A model generated the notes under the pieces. It was not told where the DNA came from and ran no database searches. It worked only from the letters and a program-made list of their open reading frames with translations. Positions 24,802 through 35,632 of a stretch of DNA of 64,000 nucleotides are shown piece by piece; position 1 is the first letter of the stretch; every line of letters starts with the position of its first letter. This stretch comes from Cupriavidus sp. D39. Its GTDB lineage: Bacteria > Pseudomonadota > Gammaproteobacteria > Burkholderiales > Burkholderiaceae. The position numbers and the translations under genes are program-made. The stretch is from the NCBI RefSeq assembly GCF_026627925.1, contig NZ_JAPNLE010000007.1:310001-374000 (forward strand). Reading direction: 5' to 3'.

Positions 24802-25022
24802 GGGTTGAACCGATTGGGTTGCGAACCTGCGGTTCATGGGGTATTCGTACTATCCTTCCGAAAACTGGCGTTCGTCGCGTTTAGACAACCTGCTTCCAGT
24901 AGAGCTCTCTGACTTTGAGTACGGACAGTGGAGGCGGATCAGGCAGTTACCATGAAATCAATAGGTTACAAGACTGAAGCGCCAGAATTCGCATGGATAG
25001 TAGGTACTTTCGATGCGAGGTC

Positions 25023-26225
25023 TTATCCGTAAATCGGCAGCAACAGGAACAATTTGATGACGATTGCGTTTGCAATGTCGATAAAAAACGCTCCCACCAT
25101 CGGCACCACCAGAAAGGCCAGATGGGAGGGGCCGAACCGTTCCGTAATGGCTTGCATGTTGGCGATCGCAGTCGGCGTGGCCCCGAGGCCGAAACCACAG
25201 TGCCCGGCGGCTAGCACCGCCGCGTCATAGTTGCGCCCCATGACCCGGAAGGTGACGAAAGTGGCGTAGCCAGCCATAGCAATCGCCTGCACCACCAGGA
25301 TTGCGAGAAGCGGCAGCGCAAGCGAGGCCAGATCCCCTAAGCGTAGGCTCATCAGGGCGATCGCGAGAAAGAGTCCGAGGCTTACATTGCCGAGCAGCGA
25401 CACTGCAAGTTCCGAGACCTGATACCAGCCGGGCACGGCGAGCCCGTTGCGCAGAACGACGCCGACGAACAAGACACACACGAATGCGGGTAGCTCGAAT
25501 GCTGTGCCAGTCAACCAGGATCCGAGGGCCGAGCCGACAGCGAGACAAACGGCAATCAGCGCCACTGTTTCGATGACGGCGTCCGCCGTGATCGGGCGAA
25601 CCGCTTTGGGTTGCTCGAAACCGGTTGTGCTTGCGACATCGGGTTCCGGGTTGGGAACAAGGGCATAGTGCGTGATTAGGAAACGCGCGACAGGGCCGCC
25701 GATCAATCCCCCGAGTATTAAGCCGAACGTGGCGCAGGCAATCGCAATCTCCGTCGCCGCTTGGAGCCCGTGATGCTCGGCGAACACCTTGGCCCAGGCT
25801 GCACCGGTGCCGTGGCCGCCTGAGAGGGTTACCGACGCCCCGAGCAGGCCGAGAATGCGCTCCTGTCCCAACGCCCAGGCGAGGCCGATCCCGAGCGCAT
25901 CCTGCATCACGAGCAAGCCGACCACGGCACCGAGAAAGACAATCAACGAACGCCCGCCAGCTTTCAGACTTGCCAGATCTGCGTTAAGACCGATGGTGGC
26001 AAAGAAAGAGAGCATCAGCGGCGCTTGCAGCGCCGTATCGAAACGCACGTCGATTTGTAAGGTACTGCGTAACGCAAAAACCAGCAGCGCTACCAGTAGG
26101 CCGCCGACAACCGGTTCGGGGATGGTGTAAGTTCGCAAGATGGGTGTCCGGGCAAGGATCTGCCGCCCGAGCAGAAGAACCAGCGAAGCGGCCATCAGCG
26201 TTTCCAGCGTGTCGAGGCGCACCAC
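25023..26225 (-). CDS. gltS: Sodium/glutamate symporter GltS
   Basis: A 400-residue inner-membrane protein with ten or more hydrophobic segments that imports glutamate with sodium. The family signature SGGHGTGAAWA is present, with a related second half (GHCGFGLGATPTAIANM) reflecting the inverted-repeat fold of this family. GTG 26225 is chosen because GGAGAAGAAC precedes it. It lies 24 bases downstream of nhaA on the same strand, so the two are likely co-transcribed. The symporter uses the sodium gradient that the antiporter builds. No lesion is seen. Confidence 0.92.
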   Translation of the reverse strand: MVRLDTLETLMAASLVLLLGRQILARTPILRTYTIPEPVVGGLLVALLVFALRSTLQIDVRFDTALQAPLMLSFFATIGLNADLASLKAGGRSLIVFLGAVVGLLVMQDALGIGLAWALGQERILGLLGASVTLSGGHGTGAAWAKVFAEHHGLQAATEIAIACATFGLILGGLIGGPVARFLITHYALVPNPEPDVASTTGFEQPKAVRPITADAVIETVALIAVCLAVGSALGSWLTGTAFELPAFVCVLFVGVVLRNGLAVPGWYQVSELAVSLLGNVSLGLFLAIALMSLRLGDLASLALPLLAILVVQAIAMAGYATFVTFRVMGRNYDAAVLAAGHCGFGLGATPTAIANMQAITERFGPSHLAFLVVPMVGAFFIDIANAIVIKLFLLLPIYG

Positions 26226-26249
26226 GTTCTTCTCCAGTTGTCAGATCGA

Positions 26250-27467
26250 TCAGTTATCCCCGTGCGATGGGGTTTTGCTGGAATGACCCGACGCGAACCT
26301 GAGAAACAGATAACCGGTAACGCCCGATAGCGTTGAACCCACGATCACCCCCAACCGGAGGGGCGTGAAATATTCGGGGCCTTCGAAAGCGAGGGAGCCG
26401 ATGAACAGACTCATGGTGAAGCCGACACCACACAGTGCGGCGACGCCAACTAGTTGGGGCCAGCTTGCGCCCTCTGGAAGCTTGGCCAGACCGAGCCGAA
26501 CCAGCACGGCGCTCGCCCCGCAGACGCCGACGAGCTTCCCAATGAAAAGACCCGCGGCGATGCCAAGTGGCAGTGGCTCTGCCAGCGCTGTAAGCGTCAC
26601 GCCAGCGAACGAGACGCCGGCATTGGCGAAAGCGAAAATGGGCAAGACGCCGAAGGCCACCCAAGGGTGGAGGCTGTGTTCAAGCTGGTGCAGGGGAGCG
26701 TGGCCTTGCGCGTCCGTCGCCTTCAACGGCACGGCGAAAGCGACTGCTACTCCTGCCAGCGTTGCGTGAACGCCGGACTTCAGAACGAATACCCACAAAA
26801 TCACGCCGACAATCACGTATGGCGCGATTCGCGTGATTTTCAGCAGGTTCAAGGCGATCAGCACCGCGATCGCCACGGCCGCGAAAAGTAGCATCGAGAT
26901 GGAAAGTTCGGCTGTATAAAACAGCGCGATGATGACGATTGCGCTCAAATCATCGGCAATCGCCACTGCGGTTAGGAATATCTTCAGCGACACCGGCACC
27001 CGGTTGCCGAGCAGGGAAAGAATGCCGAGCGCAAATGCTATATCAGTGGCCGTGGGAATGGCCCAGCCGTTCAAGGTCGCGCCATTTCCGTAGTTAAGAA
27101 GGAGGTAAATGAGAGCAGGTACTACCATTCCACCCAACCCGGCGACGACAGGCAGCACGACCTGTGCGGGAGTGGACAGTTCACCTTCAATCACCTCGCG
27201 CTTGACCTCCAGTCCGATGAGGAGGAAGAAGACGGCCATCAAACCGTCGTTGATCCACAGTAGAAGCGGCTTCGCGAGGGCGAACGCTCCAAAGCGCACT
27301 TCCACAGGGATCTTCAGCAGATCGTCGTACGCGTGTCGAAGCGGCGAGTTGCTGCAGATCAGTGCGAGGGCTGCTGCGGCCACGAGCAGCAAACCGCCCG
27401 CCGATTCCAGTCTGAGGAAGTCGGAGATACCATCGGTCGCCTTGCGGATCGCGTTGCTGATCACCAT
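26250..27467 (-). CDS. nhaA: Na+/H+ antiporter NhaA
   Basis: A 405-residue inner-membrane antiporter that exports sodium in exchange for protons. Hallmarks are [19 protein letters not shown], the paired ion-binding aspartates in [16 protein letters not shown], and [13 protein letters not shown] near the start. Length and helix pattern are typical of NhaA. It is followed by gltS after 24 bases and preceded by the exported carbonic anhydrase, so the group looks like a pH and sodium homeostasis module. Confidence 0.95.
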   Translation of the reverse strand: MVISNAIRKATDGISDFLRLESAGGLLLVAAAALALICSNSPLRHAYDDLLKIPVEVRFGAFALAKPLLLWINDGLMAVFFLLIGLEVKREVIEGELSTPAQVVLPVVAGLGGMVVPALIYLLLNYGNGATLNGWAIPTATDIAFALGILSLLGNRVPVSLKIFLTAVAIADDLSAIVIIALFYTAELSISMLLFAAVAIAVLIALNLLKITRIAPYVIVGVILWVFVLKSGVHATLAGVAVAFAVPLKATDAQGHAPLHQLEHSLHPWVAFGVLPIFAFANAGVSFAGVTLTALAEPLPLGIAAGLFIGKLVGVCGASAVLVRLGLAKLPEGASWPQLVGVAALCGVGFTMSLFIGSLAFEGPEYFTPLRLGVIVGSTLSGVTGYLFLRFASGHSSKTPSHGDN

Positions 27468-27588
27468 GCCCGTTCTCTTGTCTGCACATCAACTCTTGAA
27501 GGTATCTGGATTTCCCGGCCGGCATTAGTGGCATGGAACTGTCTCGGCGGGCGCTCACGCAGGGCAAGCGCATGCGCCACCTCCCTTT

Positions 27589-28341
27589 TCAGACCAGGAA
27601 TTCGACAACCCCACCGTCTAAGTGGTACATCGCTCCAACAATTTTTACTTTTCCATTCTTCTCCATCGGGGCCAGTACGTTACTGCCATTTCGTATTGCA
27701 TCGATCGTGCGTCGAACATTGGTTTTCGCCACCGCATCGACAAATTCATCATTCTTACTGCTTCTGTCACCAGCGTATTGCGTTTCATCCACAGCCGGTC
27801 TGATCTTGACCAGGAGACCAGTCAGGTTTCCCAGTTCAACGTGATCAATGGCGCCCTTGATTGCCCCGCATCCGGTGTGCCCCATAACCAAAATAACTTT
27901 AGCGCCGGCCGCCGCACAGGCAAACTCCAGACTTCCAATGAGATCCTCATTGGCGATATTGCCCGCGATACGCGCGTTAAAAGTATCTCCAATTCTCGTA
28001 TCCAGGATAATCTCGGCCGGAGCCCGGGAGTCAATGCAACTCAAGATCACTGCCGCCGGATACTGCCCGCCGGCAGTAGCTCTTTTTTGCGCCAAATAAT
28101 CGTGGGGCAGCATCTTGCCCAAACGGAAACGTCTATTTCCTTGCTTAAGGTTCTCGATAATCTGGTCCGGTGTCAACTTGTCTCGCTCAGACTTCGATAG
28201 CGCCGCCGCGTAAGCTGATTCAACGCCCCACATGCTTCCCGCCAGCCCAACGGCAGCGACGCTCAGCGCAGTCTTCAGTACGGTCCGTCTTCCAACGCTC
28301 TTGGAGGACTCCGCCGGACAACAGTCAGTTTTCTTGTGCAC
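27589..28341 (-). CDS. Exported beta-class carbonic anhydrase
   Basis: Converts CO2 and water to bicarbonate. GTG 28341 is preferred because AAGGAG lies 8 bases upstream; a TTG at 28359 is also in frame. The N-terminus carries a twin-arginine signal (VGRRTVLKTALSVAAVGLAG, cleavage near AYA), so the folded zinc enzyme is exported. Zinc ligands are Cys in ILSCIDSRAPAE and His and Cys in MGHTGCGAI, with the Asp-Arg pair of the active site in CIDSR. A palindromic operator lies 192 bases upstream facing the gene. Neighbours nhaA and gltS fit a role in pH control. Confidence 0.92.
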   Translation of the reverse strand: MHKKTDCCPAESSKSVGRRTVLKTALSVAAVGLAGSMWGVESAYAAALSKSERDKLTPDQIIENLKQGNRRFRLGKMLPHDYLAQKRATAGGQYPAAVILSCIDSRAPAEIILDTRIGDTFNARIAGNIANEDLIGSLEFACAAAGAKVILVMGHTGCGAIKGAIDHVELGNLTGLLVKIRPAVDETQYAGDRSSKNDEFVDAVAKTNVRRTIDAIRNGSNVLAPMEKNGKVKIVGAMYHLDGGVVEFLV

Positions 28342-28525
28342 AACATTCTCCTTAAACAACCCCCAAGAACATCATTGTTATCGGCATCACGGATGCTGTC
28401 GTGCATCATGGGGCGATTCTCCTCGCGCCCGCTCCCTGATAGGCGGCAGCAGATCGCCAAGCCACCTGCGCCGCAGCATGGAATAGCCCTAAACACATGG
28501 TATTTGCATTGAGGCTCTCAGGCCA

Positions 28526-28541
28526 TGGGACTTTGGTCCCA
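28526..28541 (-). promoter_or_regulatory. Palindromic operator upstream of carbonic anhydrase
   Basis: TGGGACCAAAGTCCCA on the minus strand, a perfect inverted repeat with arms TGGGAC and GTCCCA. It faces the carbonic anhydrase gene, 192 bases from its start. Confidence 0.7.
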
Positions 28542-28544
28542 TAG

Positions 28545-29259
28545 AGGGAGGTCCGCCAGCGCCAGGCACGTGCAGCGAAAACCATTGACACCTGACTCCG
28601 ATTACTTCATCTGACGGCGCCGCGAGAGGCGCACCTCGTTGTTGGCATTTTCCACCTCCGACACGAAGCGCCAGTCCTTTTGGTGAGAGCCTGCACGCGT
28701 GCCTATGGGTGCGCTACCTGCGTTTTGACCGCGGAAATGGCGCGGCCGCCTGGTTGCCTGCCGTCCCGCAATCTCTGCACAGGTCTTTACCTATGGCGAT
28801 AGCGAGGTTGGCGATGTCGCCGCCCTCGTGAGCGAAGTTGTGAGTCCCGATTTCCACCGGCTGGCGGACGCCGCAGGCCCTGCCTTGGTCGTCCAGTAGG
28901 GGTGACGCCAATGTGGAATCCGCTATCATATGCCTCGTGGTTACAAGTAAGCCAACCATTCCATTAAATTTGATATAAACGCGGATCCGCTGGCCAGCCC
29001 CGTTGGCCAATGCACGGACTCCGCTCCCTTGCTCTGCTGACGGCCACCGGCGTCCACGTCAAGGACGGCCTTGCTCGGGCTTACTCCGGTTGGACGGGCA
29101 CTACTATTGCAAATCTCTTTACCGATTACTCGGTACGGGTCTGCTGGCATTACGCCCGTTCCTTATTGATGCTTTGCGTGATCGCCTCCGGGTGCGAAGT
29201 CTCTTTCGGGAATGGATCGGCGCTTGGAATATTTTTCTGAACTGGGGTAATGACCACGC
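28545..29259 (-). other. Decayed region, no certain gene
   Basis: Two minus-strand scraps look protein-like. KDWRFVSEVENANNEVRLSR ends at about 28605, and MIADSTLASPLLDDQGRACG continues with EGGDIANLAIAIGKDLCRDC (start near 28929, stop 28714). They are in different frames and match no family I know. The plus strand shows nothing convincing. Confidence 0.3.
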
Positions 29260-29880
29260 TCAGCGCGTGATGCCGGCTTTATCGGTGATGCGCACGAGCT
29301 CGGCCAACGAATGCGCTTCCATCTTCTCCATCACGCGGGCACGGTGGACTTTTATGGTCTTTTCGGCGGTACCCAGTTCGCAAGCCACCTGCTTGTTCAG
29401 GCGGCCGGCGACGACCAGCCCCAGCACTTGCCGCTCACGCGGGGTGAGGCGGGCAAGATGGTCACGAATCGAGTCGAGTTCGATTCGGCTCGCGAGCGCT
29501 CTCGAAGCGTGCCCCAGCGCGGTCTCTATTGCCCGCAGCAGATCGGTTTCGCAGACCGGTTTCACCAGAAAGTCCGTTGCACCCGCTTTCATCGCGCTGA
29601 CGGTCATCGGGATGTCGCCGTGCCCGGTGATGAAGATGATCGACAGCGCCCTGCCCGCTCCGTTCAACTTACGCTGCAACTCCAGTCCGTTGAGATCGGG
29701 GAGGCGCACGTCGAGCACCAGACAGGCGGTGCAGTCCTCGGACGAACCGCATTCGAGGAACTCGCGCGCCGATCCGAACCCTTCGACGCGGTAGCCTGCG
29801 GAGTGGATTAACCGGGTCAACGCCCGACGGACTGCGTCGTCATCATCGACCACGAAGACGATTGGCGCCGACTGGTTCAT
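29260..29880 (-). CDS. FixJ/NarL-type response regulator, copy 2
   Basis: A 206-residue regulator. The receiver has VVDDDDAVRRALTRLI, phospho-acceptor Asp in LVLDVRLPDLNG, the signalling Thr in IFITGHGDIP and Lys in FLVKPV. The C-terminal LuxR-type helix-turn-helix has LTPRERQVLGLVVAGRLNKQ and TIKVHRARVMEKMEAHSLAE. It overlaps its kinase gene by 4 bases, and the kinase is complete, so this is the functional pair. Such regulators bind inverted repeats when phosphorylated. The palindromes of this window are plausible targets, but that is inference. Confidence 0.9.
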   Translation of the reverse strand: MNQSAPIVFVVDDDDAVRRALTRLIHSAGYRVEGFGSAREFLECGSSEDCTACLVLDVRLPDLNGLELQRKLNGAGRALSIIFITGHGDIPMTVSAMKAGATDFLVKPVCETDLLRAIETALGHASRALASRIELDSIRDHLARLTPRERQVLGLVVAGRLNKQVACELGTAEKTIKVHRARVMEKMEAHSLAELVRITDKAGITR

Positions 29881-31409
29881 GTCGGCTGCCGCGAGTAAGT
29901 GGGCCCCGTTGCGGCTTCTGTGGGCAACGTGAAATAGAAGGAGGCGCCTTTGTCCATATTGTTCTCCGCCCAGATGCGCCCGCCGTGCATTTCCACAATG
30001 GAGCGGCTAATCGACAGTCCGAGGCCGAGCCCGTCGCGCTTTGACGTACAGAAAGGCTTGAAAAGCTTGTTGAGCTGGTCGCTAGTCAGACCTGGTCCGC
30101 GATCGCGTACCGCGACGCGAACCAGGCCCGTGCTTTCGAGCGTAGCGCTAACCACGACCACGCGATCGTGCATCGAGCGGGGCTCCATCGCGTCGAACGC
30201 GTTGAGCAGTAAATTCAGCACGACCTGCTGTAGCTGCACACTGTCGCCAAGAACAGGCGGAAGATTGGGTGCAATGTTCAGGAGAACGCGGATTCCGCGC
30301 ACGATCGCGTCACTGTGCACCAGCAGCACGACATTGTCGATGACAGCGGCAAGATCGAGGGGCGCGGCCTCGAGTTCGCCTTTTTTGACGAGCGCACGAA
30401 TCCTCCTGATCACTTCGCTCGCACGATGGTTGTCTTGGACCAGGTCTTGCAATATCTCGCGCACTTCAACAAGGTCGATCGGCTGCGTCGCCATGAAGCG
30501 TTGGGCTGCCTGGGCGTTGCTCAAAATCGCTGTGAGCGGCTGATTCAACTCGTGTGCTAGCGAACCCACCAACTCGCCCAGCGTCGAGACGCGCGTCAGA
30601 TGAGCAAGCTCCAGCCTGTTACGCCGCAGTTCGTGTCGCTCGGTCCGATCTATGACAACCGTCAGCGTCCGCAACTCCCCGTCGGACGAGACGTGATTAG
30701 TGGTGATCTCTGCTGGGAACTCCGTGCCGTCCTTGCGTCGCGCGAACTGGTCGCATGCGCCGTCCACTGCCCGAAACGGCGGCAGGACAAAGGCGTCAGC
30801 TTGCTGAGCGGCATTGAGATATCCTGGCAATCCCGGAATCAGCATGTCGGCAGATGCGCCAATCAACTCATCTTGACCATAGCCAAACAGCTTTTCCGTT
30901 CCCGTATTGGCCAACACGATCTGGCGATGCTGATTCGACACCAGAATGGCGAATGGCAACAACTCCAGCGTGCAGCGCAATTGCTCATCGCGCTGCAGTT
31001 GTCGTGCTGTTTCGCGGGGTCGATCCGGCATATTGACCCAGGGTTCCTCGCGACCGTCCTGCGCCCCACGGCGCGAGGCAACTCGACGGATGCGCTGGGC
31101 GAAAATCATCGCGAGCCTTGCGCGAACGGCTCCCCAACTCTGTCGCAAGGATTGGCGAGGACCACTCAACTCGCCGGAGGATGGCTGTTCTGGACATGCA
31201 TCAGAATGGTGCGCGCTTGTCGCGTCGGCGGCACTGGCGCGCGAAAAGCCGAAATGCCCGTGCACCAGCTTTGACGATTCGATGCTCGCATTTGCAGGCG
31301 CCTTGCTTGTTGCTGACGCCCGGCCGGCGCGCGGGCGCCTAAACTGCAGCAATAGCAGCAGTGCAATGAGCGCAGCCTCCACGACTACGGCAGCTTGAAC
31401 GATGGTCAT
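29877..31409 (-). CDS. Membrane-anchored PAS sensor histidine kinase (FixL-like)
   Basis: A 510-residue kinase. ATG 31409 is chosen because a membrane helix (TIVQAAVVVEAALIALLLLL) follows directly; the longer frame upstream is not protein-like. A linker of about 150 residues leads to a PAS domain (LELLPFAILVSNQHRQIVLA, GYGQDELIGAS, FARRKDGTEFPAEI). Then come the H-box GSLAHELNQPLTAIL, N-box NLLLNAFDAME and glycine boxes RDRGPGL and GLGLGLSISRSIVEMHGGRI. No haem-binding residues of classical FixL can be asserted, so the signal is unknown. It is co-translated with the regulator at 29260. Confidence 0.88.
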   Translation of the reverse strand: MTIVQAAVVVEAALIALLLLLQFRRPRAGRASATSKAPANASIESSKLVHGHFGFSRASAADATSAHHSDACPEQPSSGELSGPRQSLRQSWGAVRARLAMIFAQRIRRVASRRGAQDGREEPWVNMPDRPRETARQLQRDEQLRCTLELLPFAILVSNQHRQIVLANTGTEKLFGYGQDELIGASADMLIPGLPGYLNAAQQADAFVLPPFRAVDGACDQFARRKDGTEFPAEITTNHVSSDGELRTLTVVIDRTERHELRRNRLELAHLTRVSTLGELVGSLAHELNQPLTAILSNAQAAQRFMATQPIDLVEVREILQDLVQDNHRASEVIRRIRALVKKGELEAAPLDLAAVIDNVVLLVHSDAIVRGIRVLLNIAPNLPPVLGDSVQLQQVVLNLLLNAFDAMEPRSMHDRVVVVSATLESTGLVRVAVRDRGPGLTSDQLNKLFKPFCTSKRDGLGLGLSISRSIVEMHGGRIWAENNMDKGASFYFTLPTEAATGPTYSRQPT

Positions 31410-31797
31410 GGCGCCGTGTTCCTGCAAGCAGTTCGCGCGGCCTGCACGAACCTGGTGCCGTCGGCCGAACGACGCCGGCGAGCAGAAGAGCAATTCAACG
31501 TGTATGCGGTCGAGTAAGGTGGACGTACCTTCACGACGAGGCGTTCGCCACCGCATATCTACGCTGGGCATGAATCGAACCCATCCCTATGTTTGTCTTT
31601 GAATTCTTAGTGTATGGCGTCCCCGGCGTCACAAAGGAACTCCAACCCTGCGTGCGAGTACTGCCTTTCCGTAGCGCGCTGGGGCGAGTCAAGCATCACC
31701 GGTAGCCACCGCCACTGGGCTGGAAAACTCCATATAAGCAAAAAAAGTCTAGTCACTGAAATCGCCTTTGTAAAAGGCATTAGTCTCGATGCCGCTA
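31410..31797. other. No certain gene
   Basis: A plus-strand frame at 31614-31859 (81 codons) and a minus-strand frame at 31607-31801 overlap, and neither resembles a known family. GGTTCGATTC on the minus strand near 31575 looks like a tRNA T-loop, but no cloverleaf surrounds it. Confidence 0.3.
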
Positions 31798-31990
31798 TCA
31801 CATTAGTGCAAACGGGAGCAATGCCGGCAGAGTATCGAGTTCGACATCATGGTGATTGACCTCCCGCCGCAGCACATAAGGCTCGCCAGGCCGTGTGACG
31901 AAGACCTCATCAAGGTGCCACGTGACGCCTACCGGTTGTCGGCCGCTACTTATAACGCGCTGCTGGTTTTTGCGTGGCGCAGCACCTTAC
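31798..31990 (-). pseudogene. IS6-like transposase fragment
   Basis: The minus strand encodes VTWHLDEVFVTRPGEPYVLR followed by EVNHHDVELDTLPALLPF. The WHLDEVFV block carries the first catalytic Asp of IS6-family and related transposases, and HHDVELD follows as usual. Only about 60 codons remain. Confidence 0.6.
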
Positions 31991-32172
31991 AGTGACGTCT
32001 GGCAAGGGTAAAGCGAGGCGCCCGCAGTCCGTGACGCCGCAAGGACGCCCTAAATTATCTCGGCGCCCGGGCCCCTGCCCCCGCGGGCATCCGGTGGCTC
32101 ATCCCTGACCGCGCCAAGGGGCTTCCCGTCTTGCGGGCAAATCCATTGAGATCGTAAGATCACAATACCTCA

Positions 32173-35100
32173 CTAAGGTTTGTGGCTCATTGATTTGCCG
32201 GAGGCTGTAGCGCCCGCGGAAGCAGCGTTCTCTCTCCACTGCACCGCGTCGTGCGCCGTAGGCGCCGGGAATGCGGACTTGAGATGAACATCGCGCTGCG
32301 GGAACGGAATTTCAATTCCCGCTTGCCGTAACTCACGTTCGATCGCCGTGAGCACATCGTGGGTGGCAGGAACTCGTTGATTCACACCCGCGACGAAGAA
32401 ACGCGCCTCCAAATCGAGGGAACTGTCGCCGAAAGCGAGGAAGAATACGCTGGGGGCGGGGTCCGCGAGGACGTAGGTCACTGAACGTACTGCTTTCAAG
32501 ATCAATTCGCAGGTAGCCGCGGTGTCGGATCCATAGGCGACGCCAACCTTCAGCGCGACCCGCGTAATAGGATCACTCAGAGTCCAGTTGATGACTCGCT
32601 CCGTGATGACGGCCTTGTTCGGTATCACCACCTCCTTGCGATCGAAGTCGGTCACTGTCGTGGCACGCGCCTGCACACGGGTCACGACGCCGGTCAGGTC
32701 TCCCACAGTCACGGTATCGCCGATGCGGATCGGCCGCTCGAACAATATGATCAAACCGGAGACGAAATTTGCGAAGATCTCCTGCAGGCCGAACCCGAGG
32801 CCTACGCCCATGGCCGCGACCAGCCACTGAATCCGGGACCAACTGCCACCCAGCACACTGAACACCGTCATCACCGCCCCACCCACAATGACGTAGCGGG
32901 CCACGGCCTTGATCGCATAGCGGCTGCCTCCTGAGAGCCGCCCCCGCTCCGGAAACGCGATTTCAAGGAAGCCCCCGATGTTTTTGACCGCAATGACTGC
33001 GACAGATCCTATCGCCAGGGCGAGCATGACGCCCCCGACGGTTACGGCGCGCTCGACCGTTTGCCCCTCCTCGACATCGGCATAGGTCCAGAGAGAAATC
33101 TCGTTCAGCAGGCTCAGACCTGGCAATGCGCCGCGCCAGACCACCAGCACACCAACCACCAGCAGGATGGCGGACAAGGCGCGCAACAACTGCGTCGCCT
33201 GGGCTCCGATCGATGCGAGGTCGGGTCGGTCCAGGTTCTTGCGCACTCCATCGATGAGGACTCCTACTTCTCGATCCATGCCTTGCTTCCGCTCAAGGTC
33301 GTCGCGCTGATCGCGCAACCACCGCGCTCCCAACGTATGGAACAGGGCGATCGCTGCCGCAGTCAGGCAGCTGATCAGCGTGAGCCGGCCGAAGACCTGC
33401 GCCGCATGGTAGTAGCCAACAGCCGACAGCACCGCGAGTGCAAGCGGCACCACACACGCGAACATATAGATGGCATACTTCATGACCATGCCCCGGCCCT
33501 CTGCCCTGGGACCGAAATACCGCGTGAGAACTCGGCCCCCGGCCGGAAGGTCACGCCGATCACTCCGGCGCATACGATAAGGGCCAGCATATGGGTTAGC
33601 CGCCCCAGCGAGGCCCGCACTATGGGGTCATCGTACTGGGATGCGACCAGGTTGATGAAGCCAAGCGGCACCACGAGGAACGTGAACACGCGTGTTGCGC
33701 GTCGCAACACACGCACCGACCGGGCGTCGCGTCCGAATTGCAGTTCGGCAATGCCACCGGGCCGAAACAGCCGCGAGAAGAACATCCCTACGAGTACCCC
33801 CCACGCGGTGAGGCTGAGTGCTTCACCGACGGCATGAGCAAATTCCGAAGCCGTCGACGAGGCGACGATCAGGTTACCGATCGTCCAGATCGCTAGCGGC
33901 AGCGGCACGACGACGAGCAGCGCTGTCCCAAGGGCCTGCACAGTGGTGGCGACGTTGCGATCGCCTGCAGGATCCTTGCGCTCGGCCAGGCGCTGCAGGC
34001 GCGCAAGAAGACGCTTTCGCGAAGCCAGGATGGCGAGCACCACGCCAGACAGGACCAGCCCTCGTAGCGAGCGTTGCTGCGCCTGGGCCTCGATAGTATC
34101 GCCAACTTCGCGCCAGCCCTTTGGTGAGGCCAGCCACAGCAGCGTCCGCGGCAAATCACGGAAGGACCGTCCGGACAGGGGAGCGACAGGCACCCAGAAC
34201 AGCGCCTTGTCGATCAGGCTGCGATAATCTTGCGCCGTGCTCAGGAGCTGGTCCTCAGCAGTGACGAGTTCGTCCAGCGCGTTCAGGTAGGTACGCTGCA
34301 AGGTCGATAGCCGATCGAGCAGTTCCTTGCGGTCCGCAATCAAGACTCTAGCCTCGTCGCGCAGGGTCGCCAACTCCGCAGGGCGCGTGCTCGAAGCCTC
34401 ATTGCGCGTGCCAGTGTCAAGCTCCTGGTCCGGGTTGGCAAGCCGACGTTGCTCGCGCTCGACCTGGAAAGCAGCCGTAGCAATCGACTCGGCGGCCTGC
34501 GCCCGTTCGCCGCGCGCGCGACGGAACTGCTCCGCTTCCGGCAGCGCGGCACCGCGCTCCGCGAGTACCCGAGCCAGTGATTCTGTGAGCTTGCCGCGCT
34601 CCAGGCGGAGGCGCGCGCGCTGAAAATCGACCGCCAGGTTCTCCGCCTCCGCCGCGCGCTGATCGCGAGCTTGCCGTAACGACTCGATTTCCTTCGCCGT
34701 CTGGGCAAGCTGGGCAGAGCTTTGGACATTGGCTGCCGCCAACCGACTCAAGGCGGGACTGCGGCCCACCAACTGCCGTTGGCGCTCGGCGGCGGCGTCC
34801 TCGGCCCGCCGTGCGTCGTCTACCCGACGCTGATCGACCAGAGCCGCCAATCGCTTCAGGTCAGCATCGCCGCGCTGCAATTGCGCCCGAATACCTTCCT
34901 GTCGAAGTTGCGTCAGACGGGCCAACACAGGTTGTGCATCGATGCGGTTGCGCAAGACTTCAGCCTCAGCTTCACGAACAAGTAGAGTAGCCCGCCTCGC
35001 CTGTAACTCCGTCTGTGCGAGCAGAGTCTGACGTGACGCACCCGCAGCCGTCTGGATCTCTTCGCGCAACCGCTCCAGAACGGCTAGCGCGTCCCGCTGC

Positions 35101-35632
35101 GTGTTGCGCAACTCCGCGGGCTCCGTGTCAACGCGTTCGATTTCGAGGTCGAGCACCGCGAGGGCGGCGCGCGCCGCCGCCTGGCGAGTCTCGGTCTGGG
35201 CCAGCGCCTGCTCCAGCTCATTGAGCGGCCGGCCCGAGCTCGAAGAGCCGGAATCCACCTGGTCTAACTCAGAGCGCAGTGTTTCCAGCGTCCGCTCCAG
35301 GTCACGGATCTGGTCCGGTGCATCCCGCATCAACTGACGATAGTTCTCCGCCTGGGCACGCAGCTCGGGAACACGCTCCAGATCCGCGAGCGCCGCGCGG
35401 GACAGCTCCGCTATGCGTGCCTTGGTCGGCACATCGACGTCCTTGCGGGCCTCTGCTTCCCGTGCCGTGCGCCGCACCTGTTCGACGCTCAAGGCAGCGT
35501 TCGACTGAACGCTGGGAGGCTCCCCTGCGCCACCACAGCCGTCACGGCTGCTCCGACCAGCAACAGTCGCCCAATGGTCAGGGGACCAACCAGATGGGCT
35601 TTGCATGGGATTGACTTCCCGCAGCACGCCAT
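32173..35632 (-). CDS. MscK/KefA-like large mechanosensitive channel, two frame breaks
   Basis: Releases solutes under membrane tension. Read together, the frames give about 1150 residues. A signal peptide (TIGRLLLVGAAVTAVVAQG) leads to a long periplasmic coiled-coil (LERTLETLRSELDQ and many Gln/Arg/Glu heptads), a set of membrane helices, and the C-terminal MscS core (WLVAAMGVGLGFGLQEIFAN, FERPIRIGDTVTVGDLTGVV, VVIPNKAVITERVINWTLSD). Breaks lie near 35515 and 33545, each at a G run that needs one more base (3460 plus two gives 1154 codons). The start may be 35632, 35647 or 35689. It is probably intact in the cell. Confidence 0.8.

Larger units (their letters stand above)
21570..25000. repeat. 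2.1-kb duplication, copy 1 (interrupted by IS)
   Basis: This segment, minus the IS at 21824-23152 and its extra TTAG, matches 50125-52215 at roughly 95% by eye. It includes two palindromic operators, the 206-residue protein gene, a hairpin-rich spacer and a lipoprotein gene. Similarity fades near 21570 and 25000. Both copies have the same orientation. Confidence 0.88.

Noticed and set aside
31560..31600. tRNA-like T-loop sequence GGTTCGATTC on the minus strand
   Set aside because: Flanking bases do not form a T-stem, and no D-arm, anticodon arm or acceptor stem could be found.
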